Below, piece by piece: positions 1 through 13,202 of a DNA stretch of 64,000 nt; within the stretch, counting starts at the first letter, position 1, and the number at the start of each line of letters is the position of its first letter. The notes under the pieces were generated by a model. That model saw nothing but the letters and a program-made list of their open reading frames with translations, made no database searches and was not told where the DNA came from. Both the position numbers and the translations under genes were made by a program. This stretch comes from Achromobacter mucicolens (GTDB taxonomy: Bacteria > Pseudomonadota > Gammaproteobacteria > Burkholderiales > Burkholderiaceae_B): the NCBI RefSeq assembly GCF_902859725.1, contig NZ_CADIJP010000015.1, positions 83,099 to 147,098 on the forward strand. Direction: 5' to 3'.

Positions 1-147
1 CGCCGAAAGCACCGGTTCGGGGCCGAAACTGTATCACCGCGAGGCGCGGGAAGGCCCATTTTGTTACGATCAGGGCTTGTTTTTTCAGCGTTTTTCGCTT
101 TTTAGCCACAACCGCGCTGCCGTGGCCAACTCAATTTGGACCTGATC

Positions 148-3921
<3,774 letters not shown>

Positions 3922-3964
3922 CGCGCCGGTCTACCGCTGAGTCCGAGGCGGGAGCTGGCTGGGG

Positions 3965-5419
3965 CTAAGGCTGGAACTGGGGCGCCGCGATGCGCCCCAG
4001 AATCTTTTCGACGGCCACGCCGATCGCGAGCACCTTGCGGTCCTCGCCCGGCAGGCCATCGATCTCCAATCCCACCGGCAGACCCTGCGCCGACAGCCCG
4101 GCCGGCACGCTCAGGCCGGGCAGGCCCGCGTTGCTGCCCGGATCCACGTTGCGCGCCAGGCGCGCGAAGGTTTCGAAGCCGCTGGCCTCGGGCGTGGCCG
4201 CGGGCGGCGGGACGGGCACGGTCGGAAACAGCAGGCCGTCCAGCGCGTGTTCCTTGAAAGCGCGGCGATAGACGTCGATGAGTTCGCGCCGGCCGCTTGC
4301 GATGGCATGTTCGTAGAGCGGTTGCAGTGGCAGCACCTGGCCGTCCGGCGTGGGCAGCACGCCCGGCACGATCAGGTTGTCAAAGATGCCTTTCACATCC
4401 GGGCTGGAAATCTGCGCGACCACCTCGTCAAAGCTCACGCCCACGTGATACCGCGCCAGATAGGCCGTCAGGTCGGGCTTCTGCTCAAACAGGCATAGTG
4501 GCATGCCCACCGCGGCGTTGGCAGCCGGAAGGTCCGGCATCTCCAAATCCACCAGCGTCACGCCGGCCCCGCGCAGCCGGTCCAATGCGGCTTCGGCCAC
4601 CGTCCGGACTTCGGGGTCCAGGTCGGCCCAGAAATAGCCGGCCAACCCCAGGCGGATGTTTGCGGGGGGCAGGGGTGTCAGCGGCTCGGTCTGGCCCGTG
4701 AGCACCGCATCCAGCACGACGATGTCGGCCATGCCGTTGGCGATGGGCCCGGGCGTGTCACGCGTGTGCGAAATGGGCGTGATGCCCGCGCCGTCGTAGC
4801 GGCCCACGGAGGGACGAAAGCCTGCCGATCCATTCACTGAGGCGGGCAGGCGCACCGAGGCGCCGGTATCGGTGCCCAGCGCGGCTGGCGCCAGCCGCGC
4901 GCCCACCGCCGCACCGCTGCCCGACGACGAGCCGCCGGCGATCAGGCGCGCGTCATAGGCGTTGCGCGTGCCCTCGCCATCCGGTCCCGGAAAGGCGGTG
5001 TTGTAGCCGGACACCCCGAACGCCAGTTCATGCATGTTGGTCTTGCCCAGGATGACGGCGCCGGCTTCGCGCAACCGCTGCACGACGGGCGCGTCCTCGG
5101 CGGGACGGAAGTCCTTGAGCGCGGGCGTGCCGGCCGTGTTCGGCAGCCCGGCGACGTGGATGTTGTCCTTGATGGCGATGGGCACGCCGCCCAGCGGGCC
5201 GTTGCCGGGCGCCGCATCGTAGGCGCGCGCCTGCGCCAGGGCGCCGTCGCGGTCGACGGTGATGAATGCGTTCAGGTCCTGGCGGGCGTCGATGCGGTCC
5301 AGGCAGGCCTCGGTCAGCGCAACGCTGGTGAGGCGGCCCTCGCGGATGCGGGTTGCCGCCTCGGTGACGGTCAGGTCCGCCAGGTCGGCGGGCAAGGGCT
5401 GGTCGGTCGGGCTGGGCAT
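3965..5419 (-). CDS. Amidase-signature hydrolase (indoleacetamide hydrolase-like)
   Basis: This is an amidase-signature family enzyme that hydrolyses a carboxamide to acid and ammonia; the substrate cannot be read from the sequence. The Ser-cisSer-Lys triad is complete: Lys84 in AIKDN, Ser164 in the Gly/Ser loop AGGSSSGSG, and nucleophile Ser188 in GTDTGASVR, where Ala replaces the more usual second Gly. The overall pattern is closest to proteins annotated as indoleacetamide hydrolase. The ORF can be extended 40 codons upstream, but that part is low-complexity and runs into the operator region, so the ATG at 5419 is preferred, giving 484 residues. No signal peptide is seen, so it is probably cytosolic. 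It is divergent from the GntR gene, and the operators at 5528-5559 could also control it. Confidence 0.85.
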   Translation of the reverse strand: MPSPTDQPLPADLADLTVTEAATRIREGRLTSVALTEACLDRIDARQDLNAFITVDRDGALAQARAYDAAPGNGPLGGVPIAIKDNIHVAGLPNTAGTPALKDFRPAEDAPVVQRLREAGAVILGKTNMHELAFGVSGYNTAFPGPDGEGTRNAYDARLIAGGSSSGSGAAVGARLAPAALGTDTGASVRLPASVNGSAGFRPSVGRYDGAGITPISHTRDTPGPIANGMADIVVLDAVLTGQTEPLTPLPPANIRLGLAGYFWADLDPEVRTVAEAALDRLRGAGVTLVDLEMPDLPAANAAVGMPLCLFEQKPDLTAYLARYHVGVSFDEVVAQISSPDVKGIFDNLIVPGVLPTPDGQVLPLQPLYEHAIASGRRELIDVYRRAFKEHALDGLLFPTVPVPPPAATPEASGFETFARLARNVDPGSNAGLPGLSVPAGLSAQGLPVGLEIDGLPGEDRKVLAIGVAVEKILGRIAAPQFQP

Positions 5420-5527
5420 GGCGCTTATTCCTTGGCTGTCGGTCGATCCGTATCTATACAGGGGTGGCGCGGGGGCTGTCGAGAGGTCTGCCGCGCCGCG
5501 CGTAGTGGAAAACCACGATGGCGAAAA

Positions 5528-5559
5528 TTGGTGGACCAAATACGATTTGGTCAGACCAA
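5528..5559. promoter_or_regulatory. Two tandem GntR/UxuR-type operator sites
   Basis: Two inverted repeats lie in the gap between the amidase and the GntR gene: TTGGTGGACCAA at 5528-5539 and TTGGTCAGACCAA at 5547-5559 (six-base arms around one central base). Both fit the TGGT-N(2-3)-ACCA pattern of FadR-subfamily regulators and resemble the TTGGTATACCAA type of UxuR/ExuR. The second ends 11 bases before the GntR start codon, a position suited to autorepression. Seen directly; the assignment to this regulator is inferred. Confidence 0.75.
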
Positions 5560-5570
5560 TTCAGGACGCC

Positions 5571-6293
5571 ATGCCGTTGTACTCGCTAGCCAAACCCGAG
5601 GTTGCCTCCAGCCGCTCCGCGCCCGACCGCGGTTACCTGCGGCTGGCCGCGCAGATCCATGCGCTGGTGGCGCAGGGCGAATTTGCCGCCGGCCAGCGGC
5701 TGCCGGCTGAACGCGCGCTGGCCGAGCGCTTTGACGTCAGCCGCACGTCCGTGCGCGAGGCCATCATTGCGTTGGAACTGCAGGGCGTGGTGGAGGTGCG
5801 GGGCGGTTCGGGCATCTACGTCTGCGAGCCGGATGCGAGCCGGCCGCCCACGATGCCGGAGGCGGGCGCCGGCCCCTTCGAACTGCTGCGCGCGCGCTGC
5901 CTGATCGAATCCGAGATCGCCGCGCTGGCGGCCACCACCCGTACTGACGGGGACCTGGACCGCATTTTCGAGGCGCTGACGGCCATGCGCGACCGGATGA
6001 CGGACAAGGACGCCAACGCCGAGGCCGACCGCCGCTTTCACCTGGGCATCGCCCAATCCACGGGCAACAGCGTGCTGCTGGCGACGGTGACTTCGATGTG
6101 GGACCAGGCGCGCGGCCCGGTCTGGGAAAAGATGGAACAGCATTTCCATACGCAGGCGTTGCGCCAGGCGTCCCAGGCCGATCACCAGCGCATCTTCGGC
6201 GCGCTGGTGGCCCGCGACGCGCGGCAGGCGCGGCAGGCGATGCACGATCACCTGGAACGGGTGATTGGCGAATTTGCACAAGGGTGGCGCTGA
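5571..6293 (+). CDS. GntR-family (FadR/UxuR-like) transcriptional regulator
   Basis: This is a 240-residue regulator with an N-terminal winged helix-turn-helix (about 20-88, including LPAERALAERFDVSRTSVRE) and a C-terminal all-helical FCD effector domain (about 105-235). That arrangement defines the FadR subfamily, whose FCD domains often bind sugar acids or other carboxylates together with a metal. Its stop overlaps the start of the dehydrogenase gene by one base (TGATG), so it leads a probable operon for hexonate breakdown. The two operator-like palindromes just upstream suggest it represses its own operon until a hexonate or hexuronate is present. The open frame reaches back to 5259 inside the divergent amidase, but the ATG at 5571 fits the family's N terminus. 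Confidence 0.9.
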   Translation: MPLYSLAKPEVASSRSAPDRGYLRLAAQIHALVAQGEFAAGQRLPAERALAERFDVSRTSVREAIIALELQGVVEVRGGSGIYVCEPDASRPPTMPEAGAGPFELLRARCLIESEIAALAATTRTDGDLDRIFEALTAMRDRMTDKDANAEADRRFHLGIAQSTGNSVLLATVTSMWDQARGPVWEKMEQHFHTQALRQASQADHQRIFGALVARDARQARQAMHDHLERVIGEFAQGWR

Positions 6294-7330
6294 TGCTCAA
6301 TTGCATGATCCACGGGGCGCAAGACCTGCGCCTGGACACCTCCGATTCGCAGCCCTTGGGGCCGTCGCAGGTGCGTGTCGGCGTCAAGGCCGTCGGCATC
6401 TGCGGGTCGGACCTGCATTACTTCCGGCACGGCCGGGTGGGGGATTTTGTCATCTGTGAACCGCTGACGCCGGGGCACGAGGCGTCCGGGCAGGTGCTGG
6501 AGGTGGGTGCGGACGTGACGGCCGTCAAGCCGGGCGACCGCGTCGCCCTGGATCCGGCACGCACGTGCGGCGTGTGCCGCTATTGCCGGCAGGGCGATTC
6601 CAATCATTGCGAGGCCGTGCATTTCTTCGGCAGCGCCAGCCGCTATCCGCACATGCAGGGCGCGATGCGCGAAGAGGTGGTGGTGCAAGAGGGGCAATGC
6701 GTGCCGGTGCCGGATTCGCTGTCCTTCGAACTGGCCGCGTTTGGCGAACCGCTGGCAGTGGCGTTGCACGCGGTGCGCAGCGCGGGTTCGCTGCTGGGCA
6801 AGACGGCCATGGTGGTGGGGGCGGGCCCCATCGGCGCGCTGATTCTGATGGCGGCGCGGCTGGCAGGCGCCAGCCGGGTCATCGTGGTGGACATCGTGGA
6901 CCAGACGCTGGCAGCGTGCGCGCGCGTGGGCGCGTCGCAAACCATCAACGCTGCCACGGACCCGGGCGCGCTGGACGCGCTGGCGGCGGGCAAGGGATCG
7001 GTGGACGTGTGCTTCGAGGCGTCGGGCAGCTACGCGGGACTGGCAAGCTGCCTGCGCGCGGCGCGTCCGCGCGGCGTTGTCGTCACGGTGGGCACGCTGT
7101 CCGGCAGCAGCGAGGCGTGCCCCTTGAACCAGATCATGGTCAAGAGCCTGACGTGCGTCGGCAGCTTCCGATTTGTGAACGAATACGCGATGGCCGTGGA
7201 TTGCCTGGCGCGCGGCCTGATCGATGTGTCGCCGCTGCTGACGGCGGCCGTGCCGGTTGCGCGCGTGCACGACGCCTTCGCGCTGGCGGGCGACCGCAAC
7301 CAGGCGATGAAAGTGATGGTGATGTTCTGA
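6293..7330 (+). CDS. Zinc-dependent L-idonate/L-gulonate 5-dehydrogenase-like enzyme
   Basis: This is a medium-chain zinc alcohol dehydrogenase of 345 residues. Catalytic zinc ligands are Cys37 (GICGSD) and the His62-Glu63 pair (PGHE); the structural zinc is held by Cys92, Cys95, Cys98 and Cys106. The nucleotide-binding motif GAGPIG starts near residue 176. Similarity is highest to L-idonate 5-dehydrogenase, and ManD and a fructuronate reductase follow in the operon. A likely role is therefore NAD-dependent oxidation of L-gulonate to D-fructuronate, or of L-idonate to 5-ketogluconate; such dehydrogenases have been described beside ManD-group enzymes. The start overlaps the GntR stop (TGATG), so translation is probably coupled. 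The family call is firm; the substrate is inferred. Confidence 0.85.
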   Translation: MLNCMIHGAQDLRLDTSDSQPLGPSQVRVGVKAVGICGSDLHYFRHGRVGDFVICEPLTPGHEASGQVLEVGADVTAVKPGDRVALDPARTCGVCRYCRQGDSNHCEAVHFFGSASRYPHMQGAMREEVVVQEGQCVPVPDSLSFELAAFGEPLAVALHAVRSAGSLLGKTAMVVGAGPIGALILMAARLAGASRVIVVDIVDQTLAACARVGASQTINAATDPGALDALAAGKGSVDVCFEASGSYAGLASCLRAARPRGVVVTVGTLSGSSEACPLNQIMVKSLTCVGSFRFVNEYAMAVDCLARGLIDVSPLLTAAVPVARVHDAFALAGDRNQAMKVMVMF

Positions 7331-7382
7331 TCCCGCGGCCGCCCCGCGCGGCCGTCCCTCTCTCCTGTAGCCGGAAGCCACG

Positions 7383-8594
7383 ATGAAGATTACGAATGCA
7401 CGCGTGATTGTCTGTTGTCCGGGCCGCAACTTCGTGACCCTGAAGATCGAAACCGACCAGGGCCTGACCGGCATCGGCGACGCGACGCTGAACGGGCGCG
7501 AGCTGGCGGTGGCGGCCTACCTGACCGAGCATGTCATCCCGTGCCTGATCGGGCGCGACGCGCATCAGATCGAGGACATCTGGCAGTACCTGTACAAGGG
7601 CGCGTATTGGCGGCGCGGGCCGGTCACCATGACCGCCATCGCGGGCGTGGACACGGCGCTGTGGGACCTGAAGGCCAAGGCTGCCGGCATGCCGCTGTAC
7701 CAGCTTCTGGGCGGCAAGAGCCGCAGCGGCGTGATGGTCTACGGCCACGCCAACGGTTCGGACATCGAGCACACCGTGGACGAAGTGCTGCGCTACGCCG
7801 ACATGGGTTATCGCGCCATCCGCGCGCAGAGCGGCGTGCCGGGGTTGGAGAAGGTGTACGGCGTGGGCCGGGGCACGTTGTTCTACGAGCCCGCCGACGC
7901 GGACCTGCCCAGCGAGCATGACTGGTCCACCGAAAAGTATCTGCGCCACGCGCCGCAGCTGTTCGAACGCATCCGCGAGAAGCTGGGTTTCGAGCACCAT
8001 CTGCTGCACGACGTGCATCACCGGCTGACCCCCATCGAGGCCGCGCGCCTGGGCAAGTCGCTGGAACCTTACAGCCTGTTCTGGATGGAAGACGCCACGC
8101 CCGCTGAAAACCAGGAGGCGTTCCGGCTGATCCGCCAGCACACCACCACGCCGCTGGCGGTGGGCGAAGTTTTCAACACGATCTGGGACTGCAAGGATCT
8201 GGTGCAGAACCAGCTTATCGACTATATCCGCACCACGGTCGTCCACGCGGGCGGCATCACGCATCTGCGCCGCATTGCCGACATGGCCTCGCTCTACCAG
8301 GTGCGCACCGGCTGCCACGGCGCCACGGACCTGTCGCCGGTCTGCATGGGCGCGGCGTTGCACTTTGATCTGTGGGTGCCGAATTTCGGCATCCAGGAGT
8401 ACATGCGGCATACCGACGAAACGGATGCCGTCTTCCCGCACGCCTACACGTTCGAGCAGGGCATGCTGTATCCGGGCGAGGCCCCGGGCCACGGCGTCGA
8501 TATCGACGAGAAGCTGGCGGCGCGGTACCCCTATCAGCGCGCGTACCTGCCCGTGAACCGGTTGCAGCACGACGGCACGCTATGGAACTGGTAG
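7383..8594 (+). CDS. manD: D-mannonate dehydratase, enolase superfamily
   Basis: It dehydrates D-mannonate (possibly also D-gluconate) to 2-keto-3-deoxygluconate. At 403 residues it matches the ManD subgroup so closely that the key residues fall at the published numbering: Arg147 and Tyr159 on the catalytic loop, metal ligands Asp210, Glu236 and Glu262, and His212 in LHDVHHR. A further active-site His is at 312 (GCHGAT). The N-terminal capping domain covers about 1-120 and the barrel about 125-400. It follows the dehydrogenase by 52 bases and its last 13 bases overlap the fructuronate reductase-like gene. ManD members range from highly efficient to poor mannonate dehydratases, so its physiological substrate should be read from the operon: hexonate or hexuronate use. 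Confidence 0.92.
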   Translation: MKITNARVIVCCPGRNFVTLKIETDQGLTGIGDATLNGRELAVAAYLTEHVIPCLIGRDAHQIEDIWQYLYKGAYWRRGPVTMTAIAGVDTALWDLKAKAAGMPLYQLLGGKSRSGVMVYGHANGSDIEHTVDEVLRYADMGYRAIRAQSGVPGLEKVYGVGRGTLFYEPADADLPSEHDWSTEKYLRHAPQLFERIREKLGFEHHLLHDVHHRLTPIEAARLGKSLEPYSLFWMEDATPAENQEAFRLIRQHTTTPLAVGEVFNTIWDCKDLVQNQLIDYIRTTVVHAGGITHLRRIADMASLYQVRTGCHGATDLSPVCMGAALHFDLWVPNFGIQEYMRHTDETDAVFPHAYTFEQGMLYPGEAPGHGVDIDEKLAARYPYQRAYLPVNRLQHDGTLWNW

Positions 8595-10132
8595 GGGCAG
8601 GCGGCCGGCTGAACGCGGGGACGCTGGACGGCTTGCCCGCGCACGTGGCGCGTCCCGGTTTTGACCGGGCCGCGCTTGGCATCGGCATCGTGCATTTGGG
8701 CCTGGGCGCCTTTGCGCGGGCGCATCTGGCTGCCGTGAACGACGCCGCGCTGCGCGCGGGCGCGAGTACGGATTGGGGCATCTGCGGCGTGTCGCTGCGC
8801 CAGACCGATACGCGCGACGCATTGGCGCCGCAGGACGGCCTTTATGCGCTGGCGCTGCGCGATGCCGGCGCCAGCGGTGCGCCCCGGCAACGCCTTGGCG
8901 TGATCGGCTGCCTGCGCGAGACGCTGGTCGCGCCCGAGGATCCGCAAGCCGTGCTGGACCGCATTGCGGCGCCCGGCACACGCATCGTCAGCATCACGGT
9001 CACCGAGAAGGGCTATTGCCACGATCCGGCCAGCGGCCGTTTGAATCCGGACCATCCCGACATCGTTCACGACCTTGCGCACCCTGCATCGCCGCGCGGC
9101 GTCATCGGGTTCCTTGCGCACGGCCTGCAACGGCGCCGCGCCGCGGGCCTGGCACCGGTCACGGTGATGTCGCTGGATAACCTGCCCGCCAATGGCCACC
9201 TGCTGCGCGCGCTGGTGCTTACGTTTGCGGCGCGCCTGGACGCCGGGTTGGCCGAGTGGATCGCGTCGGCGTGCACGTTTCCGTGCTCGATGGTCGACCG
9301 CATCGTGCCGCGCACGACGGACGCGGACCGCCAGGAGATCGCTGCGGCGCTGGGCGTGCGAGACGCCTGGCCGGTAGTGGCCGAGCCTTATCTGGAATGG
9401 GTCGTCGAAGACCGGTTTGTGGCAGGCCGGCCGGACTGGACCGCGGGCGGCGCGCGCTTCGTGGCGGACGCGGCGCCGTTCGAAACGCTGAAGCTGCGCA
9501 TGGTCAACGGTGCGCATTCGGCGTTGGCGTATCTGTCGGTGATGGCGGGGTGGGCCACCGTGGACGAGGCGATGGCGCAGCCGGGCATGCGGCGCTTTCT
9601 GCGCGCGCTGATGGGCCAGGAGATCGAGCCGACGCTGCCGCCGCTGCCGGGGCTGGATCTGGCAGCGTACGGGGAAGGGCTGCTGCATCGGTTTGCCAAT
9701 CCGGCGCTCAGGCACCAGACGCGGCAGATCGCGATGGACGGTTCGCAGAAATTGCCGCAGCGGCTGCTCGGCACCGTGCGCGACCGGCTGGCGGTAGATG
9801 CGCCGATCCCCGGGTTGGCGCTGGCGGTGGCGGGATGGCTGCAGTTCCTGCGCGGGGCGGATGAGGCGGGGCGCGTCTACGAGATCCAGGATCCGATGGC
9901 CCAAGCGCTGGCGCAGCGGCGTGAGCTGGCCGAGCAGGCGGCGCGGCAGGCGGGCGAGGGGCCGGCGGCGATGCTGGCCTGGGCGGACGTGATGACCGGC
10001 TTTGAACCGGTGTTCGGAGACCTGGGACAGGAACCGCGATTCGTGAGGGCGGTAGGCGCGGCTGCGCAGTTGCTGCGCAGCCTGGGTGTCGCGGGCGCCT
10101 TGTCCGCGATGCATCGCGCGTCGGCGGGTTGA
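8582..10132 (+). CDS. uxuB: Fructuronate reductase-like (mannitol dehydrogenase family)
   Basis: This is a long-chain polyol dehydrogenase of 516 residues. Family motifs are [16 protein letters not shown] (nucleotide-binding fold, about 33-48), [28 protein letters not shown], and the catalytic block [10 protein letters not shown] near residue 303, with Lys, Asn and His. D-fructuronate reductase (UxuB) and mannitol 2-dehydrogenase share this fold. The tight link to ManD, with its start inside the end of manD (TATGGAACTGGTAG), favours the UxuB role: NADH-dependent conversion of D-fructuronate to D-mannonate, the ManD substrate. The open frame begins 70 codons earlier but only inside manD. Neither a 2-keto-3-deoxygluconate kinase nor an aldolase follows, so later steps must be encoded elsewhere. 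Confidence 0.82.
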   Translation: MELVGAGGRLNAGTLDGLPAHVARPGFDRAALGIGIVHLGLGAFARAHLAAVNDAALRAGASTDWGICGVSLRQTDTRDALAPQDGLYALALRDAGASGAPRQRLGVIGCLRETLVAPEDPQAVLDRIAAPGTRIVSITVTEKGYCHDPASGRLNPDHPDIVHDLAHPASPRGVIGFLAHGLQRRRAAGLAPVTVMSLDNLPANGHLLRALVLTFAARLDAGLAEWIASACTFPCSMVDRIVPRTTDADRQEIAAALGVRDAWPVVAEPYLEWVVEDRFVAGRPDWTAGGARFVADAAPFETLKLRMVNGAHSALAYLSVMAGWATVDEAMAQPGMRRFLRALMGQEIEPTLPPLPGLDLAAYGEGLLHRFANPALRHQTRQIAMDGSQKLPQRLLGTVRDRLAVDAPIPGLALAVAGWLQFLRGADEAGRVYEIQDPMAQALAQRRELAEQAARQAGEGPAAMLAWADVMTGFEPVFGDLGQEPRFVRAVGAAAQLLRSLGVAGALSAMHRASAG

Positions 10133-10169
10133 CGGCGCCGGCGCCTGCGGGCCGACTCAGGCTTGCCGT

Positions 10170-10940
10170 TCAGCCCGGCTTGCGCACCACGATCGTCGCC
10201 GTGTCGCTGGTGAACGAGGCATCGTCGCGCACGTCGAAGTGCGCGCGCACGACGTCCGGCGCGAGGCCGAACATGTGGCGCAGCGCTGCGACCAGCGTGT
10301 CGGGCGTGCGCATGCGCGTCACCCACGACTGGAATTCCAGCGGCAGGCGGCGCGGCGCCAGTTCCTGCAGCGTGAAGCCGGCCTCGGTAAGCATGCGGGT
10401 CCATTCGGCCACCGAGTAGTCGCGCACGTGCGAGGTGTCGCGCAGCACCTCGATGGTTTGCAGCCAGGTGTCCAGCAGCGGCTCGCCCGGCGACACCACG
10501 TCGGCGAACACGGCGATGCCGCCCGGCTTGAGCACGCGGAAGGCCTCGCGCAGGCCGCGCCCGGCGTCCTGCCAGTGGTGGGTGGAATAGCGCGACATCA
10601 CCAGGTCGAACTCGCCGTCGCCAAAGGGCAGGTACTCGGCCTTGCCCTGACGGGTGACCAGATTGGCCAGGCCACGTTTGACGGCTTCGGCGGCGACGAC
10701 GTCCAGCATCTGCTGCGACAGGTCGTAGGCGGTCACTTGCGCGACTTGCGGGGCCACGTGAAAGCTCACGTGGCCGCCGCCACAGCCCAGATCCAAGACG
10801 CGCGCGGCGGGGTGCTGGCCGGCAATGGCGGCCATCTGAACCAGGTCTTCGCCTTGCGCGTGCACGGCGCTGGTCAGGTAGGCGGCGGCGCGGGGGCTGA
10901 ATTGGCGGTCGACGGCGGCGTCGTGGGTGCTGGCGGTCAT
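10170..10940 (-). CDS. Class I SAM-dependent methyltransferase (UbiE/Methyltransf_11 type)
   Basis: A 256-residue soluble methyltransferase. Motif I is VLDLGCGGGHVSF (about 48-60), followed by the acidic residue of motif II in TAYDLSQQM and the motif around EFDLVMSRYSTHHW; the C-terminal part has LKPGG. These mark the Rossmann-type SAM-binding fold of the UbiE group. The acceptor cannot be told: small molecules or lipids are typical. AGGA eight bases before the ATG at 10940 supports the start; the longer frame to 11681 is the shadow of the XRE gene. It is divergent from that XRE regulator with a 90-base gap, so the regulator may control it. Confidence 0.88.
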   Translation of the reverse strand: MTASTHDAAVDRQFSPRAAAYLTSAVHAQGEDLVQMAAIAGQHPAARVLDLGCGGGHVSFHVAPQVAQVTAYDLSQQMLDVVAAEAVKRGLANLVTRQGKAEYLPFGDGEFDLVMSRYSTHHWQDAGRGLREAFRVLKPGGIAVFADVVSPGEPLLDTWLQTIEVLRDTSHVRDYSVAEWTRMLTEAGFTLQELAPRRLPLEFQSWVTRMRTPDTLVAALRHMFGLAPDVVRAHFDVRDDASFTSDTATIVVRKPG

Positions 10941-11030
10941 GAGGGGTCCTTGTGTCGGGAACGCGAAAAGGGTGCAGGCGCTAAGATAGGCGGGCCCGTA
11001 TACACGTACAAGCCCATTGCTCATCCTGGT

Positions 11031-11855
11031 ATGAATACTTCCCCCCAGCCCGTCACGCCCGGCCACGAAGGCTCTCATCTGCGCCGCCATGCGCTGGGCG
11101 AGTTCGTGCGCAGCGCCCGGTCGCGCATCACGCCGCAGATGGCCGGCCTGCCCGAGGGATCCCGGCGGCGAACGCCGGGGTTGCGGCGCGAAGAGGTGGC
11201 GCAGCTTTGCGGCATCAGCGTCACCTGGTACACGTGGATCGAGCAGGGGCGCGAGGTGTCGGTGTCGCCGTCGGTGTGGTCGCGCATCGCCGGCGTGCTG
11301 CAACTGGCGCGGGCGGAACGCGCCTATCTCTTTGACCTGGCCGATTGCGCCGACCCGCAGCACGCCCGCGACGACGCCGGCGGCGCGCCGGGCCCGCTGC
11401 AGGAATGCGTGAACGCGATCAATGCGCCGGCGTATGTGCTGGACCGCGCCTGGAACGTGCTGGCGTGCAATGCGCCGCTGGTCGACCTGTTCGACCACTG
11501 GCCCGAACGCGACCCCGCCCCGAACCTGCTGCGATACATCTTCCTGGACTCCGCCGCGCGCGAGCTGGTGGTCGACTGGGACCAGCGCGCCCGCCGCGTG
11601 GTGGCCGAATTTCGCGCCGACGCGGGCGCGCACCTGGACGAACCGGCTGTGCTGGCGCTGCTGGACAGCCTGAGCCGGCAAAGCGTGGTCTTCTCACACT
11701 GGTGGACCCGCCACGCGGTGGTCGAACGCGAAGGCGGCCTGCGCGAATTCCAGCACCCGCGCCGCGGCAAGCTGGCGTATCAGCAGATCACCTTCCGCCT
11801 GGCGACGCACCCGGATCTGAAACTGGTGATGCTGCTGAGCGGGGCGGGTGTCTGA
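11031..11855 (+). CDS. XRE-family regulator with MmyB-like ligand-binding domain
   Basis: A 274-residue transcription factor. An N-terminal helix-turn-helix (about 15-85, with LRREEVAQLCGIS) is followed by a PAS-like C-terminal domain of the MmyB/MLTR_LBD type (about 105-270, including YVLDRAWNVLACN and HPRRGKLAYQ), thought to bind hydrophobic small ligands. Proteins of this architecture usually sit beside, and control, a short-chain dehydrogenase or other small-molecule enzyme. Here the divergent neighbour is the methyltransferase at 10170-10940, the most likely target. The shared 90-base gap holds GTATACACGTAC near 10998-11009, a weak imperfect inverted repeat that I do not press as an operator. 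It converges on mutY. Confidence 0.88.
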   Translation: MNTSPQPVTPGHEGSHLRRHALGEFVRSARSRITPQMAGLPEGSRRRTPGLRREEVAQLCGISVTWYTWIEQGREVSVSPSVWSRIAGVLQLARAERAYLFDLADCADPQHARDDAGGAPGPLQECVNAINAPAYVLDRAWNVLACNAPLVDLFDHWPERDPAPNLLRYIFLDSAARELVVDWDQRARRVVAEFRADAGAHLDEPAVLALLDSLSRQSVVFSHWWTRHAVVEREGGLREFQHPRRGKLAYQQITFRLATHPDLKLVMLLSGAGV

Positions 11856-11892
11856 TTCCGGTCAAGCCCACACCGGCCAACCCGCCCGGTCT

Positions 11893-12975
11893 CTAGGCCG
11901 CGTTTTCCTCGTCAAACAGGCTGTCCTGCATCCCGGCATCCACCAGCCCTTGCAGCAGCTTCTTGACCGGCGCGGGCAGCGCCATCGTCCCCAGCTTGTC
12001 CGCCGGCACCCAGCGCTCCGGGAGCGCCGGTTCGCGCAGGGCGACCGCGCGCACGGGCACGAGCCACGGACGGATGTGCAGGCGGTAATGCGTGAACGTG
12101 TGGGCGAAAGCGGCAAGTTCGAAGCGCTGCTCCGGCTCCAGCCCCAAAGCGCGTGATGCGCTGTCGGGGTCGCCTGCCGCGTCGAATTCGGGCAGGCTCC
12201 ACAGCCCGCCCCAGATACCGGGTTCGGGACGCTGCTGCAGCAGGAAAGCGCCCTTGTGCCGCAGCACCAACATACAGGTCTCGCGCTCGGGAATCGCCTT
12301 GCGCACCTTGGGCGTGGGCAGCTCTGCCTGACGCCCCTCGCGGCGGGCGACGCAGGTCTCTGCCACGGGGCATCTGTCGCAGGCGGGCTTGCCGCGTGTG
12401 CAGAGCGTGGCGCCCAGGTCCATCAGCCCCTGCGTGTACGCCGCCATGTCCAGCCCGGGCGCGGCGTCCACCTGCGCATGCGCCAGCGTCCAGAGACGCT
12501 GCTCGACCTCGCGCTTGGCCGGGTCGCCCGCGATGCCGAAGTGGCGTGTGAACACGCGCTTGACGTTGCCGTCCATGATGGGCGAACGCTCGCCGTTCGA
12601 AAACGCGGCAATGGCCGCGGCGGTCGACCGGCCGATACCCGGCAGCGTGGCGATGGCCTCGGCGGTGGGCGGAAAGCGGCCGTCCCAGTCGCGCACGATT
12701 TCTTGCGCGCAGCGGTGCAGGTTGCGGGCGCGGGCGTAATAGCCCAGGCCGGCCCAGTACGGCATCACGTCTTCCTGAGACGCGGCGGCCAGCGCCGCGA
12801 CGTCCGGAAAGCGTTGCAGAAAGCGCTCGTAGTAGGGGATGACGGTGGCTACCTGGGTCTGCTGCAGCATGATTTCGGATAGCCAGATCCGGTAGGGATC
12901 CCGGGTGTTCTGCCAGGGGAGATCGTGGCGGCCGTGCTGGCGCTGCCAGGCGACGATGCGAGGGGCGAAGTCCAT
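11893..12975 (-). CDS. mutY: Adenine DNA glycosylase
   Basis: Removes adenine mispaired with 8-oxoguanine or guanine during base-excision repair. The HhH-GPD domain carries the catalytic Glu34 (SEIMLQQTQ) and Asp135 (IMDGNVKR), with the helix-hairpin-helix LPGIGRSTA between them. A [4Fe-4S] cluster is held by Cys192, Cys199, Cys202 and Cys208 in the exact C-x6-C-x2-C-x5-C spacing. The C-terminal part (about 230-350) is the Nudix-like 8-oxoG recognition domain. At 360 residues it is full length. It starts 227 bases from the divergent oxidoreductase gene at 13203 and converges on the XRE gene. No partner gene such as a ferredoxin or yggX follows it here. Confidence 0.97.
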   Translation of the reverse strand: MDFAPRIVAWQRQHGRHDLPWQNTRDPYRIWLSEIMLQQTQVATVIPYYERFLQRFPDVAALAAASQEDVMPYWAGLGYYARARNLHRCAQEIVRDWDGRFPPTAEAIATLPGIGRSTAAAIAAFSNGERSPIMDGNVKRVFTRHFGIAGDPAKREVEQRLWTLAHAQVDAAPGLDMAAYTQGLMDLGATLCTRGKPACDRCPVAETCVARREGRQAELPTPKVRKAIPERETCMLVLRHKGAFLLQQRPEPGIWGGLWSLPEFDAAGDPDSASRALGLEPEQRFELAAFAHTFTHYRLHIRPWLVPVRAVALREPALPERWVPADKLGTMALPAPVKKLLQGLVDAGMQDSLFDEENAA

Positions 12976-13202
12976 GCCGGCAATTATCGCATCGCCCTAT
13001 TGCCCGCCCGTGGGCCAGGGGGTACAACCGAAAGGACTAGCGTCAGCTGGCCCTATTTTTTTGGCCGGCCGGCGCGGCAAGCGCGATTCGGCCCGCAGAA
13101 GGCGTGAACGCATCAGGACTTCACTTTCACGGCCCTTGCTGGCCCGCGTGCGTTCTGTGGAGCTGCGCGCCGCTTGTTGGGGCATCCGATGTTGGAGTAG
13201 AC

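Noticed and set aside
1-135. Possible cobalamin or SAM riboswitch before metH
   Set aside because: No B12-box or S-box pattern is visible in the 135 bases available, and the window begins too close to judge further.
10995-11012. GTATACACGTAC as the XRE operator
   Set aside because: Only a weak imperfect inverted repeat, with no second copy in the window to support it.
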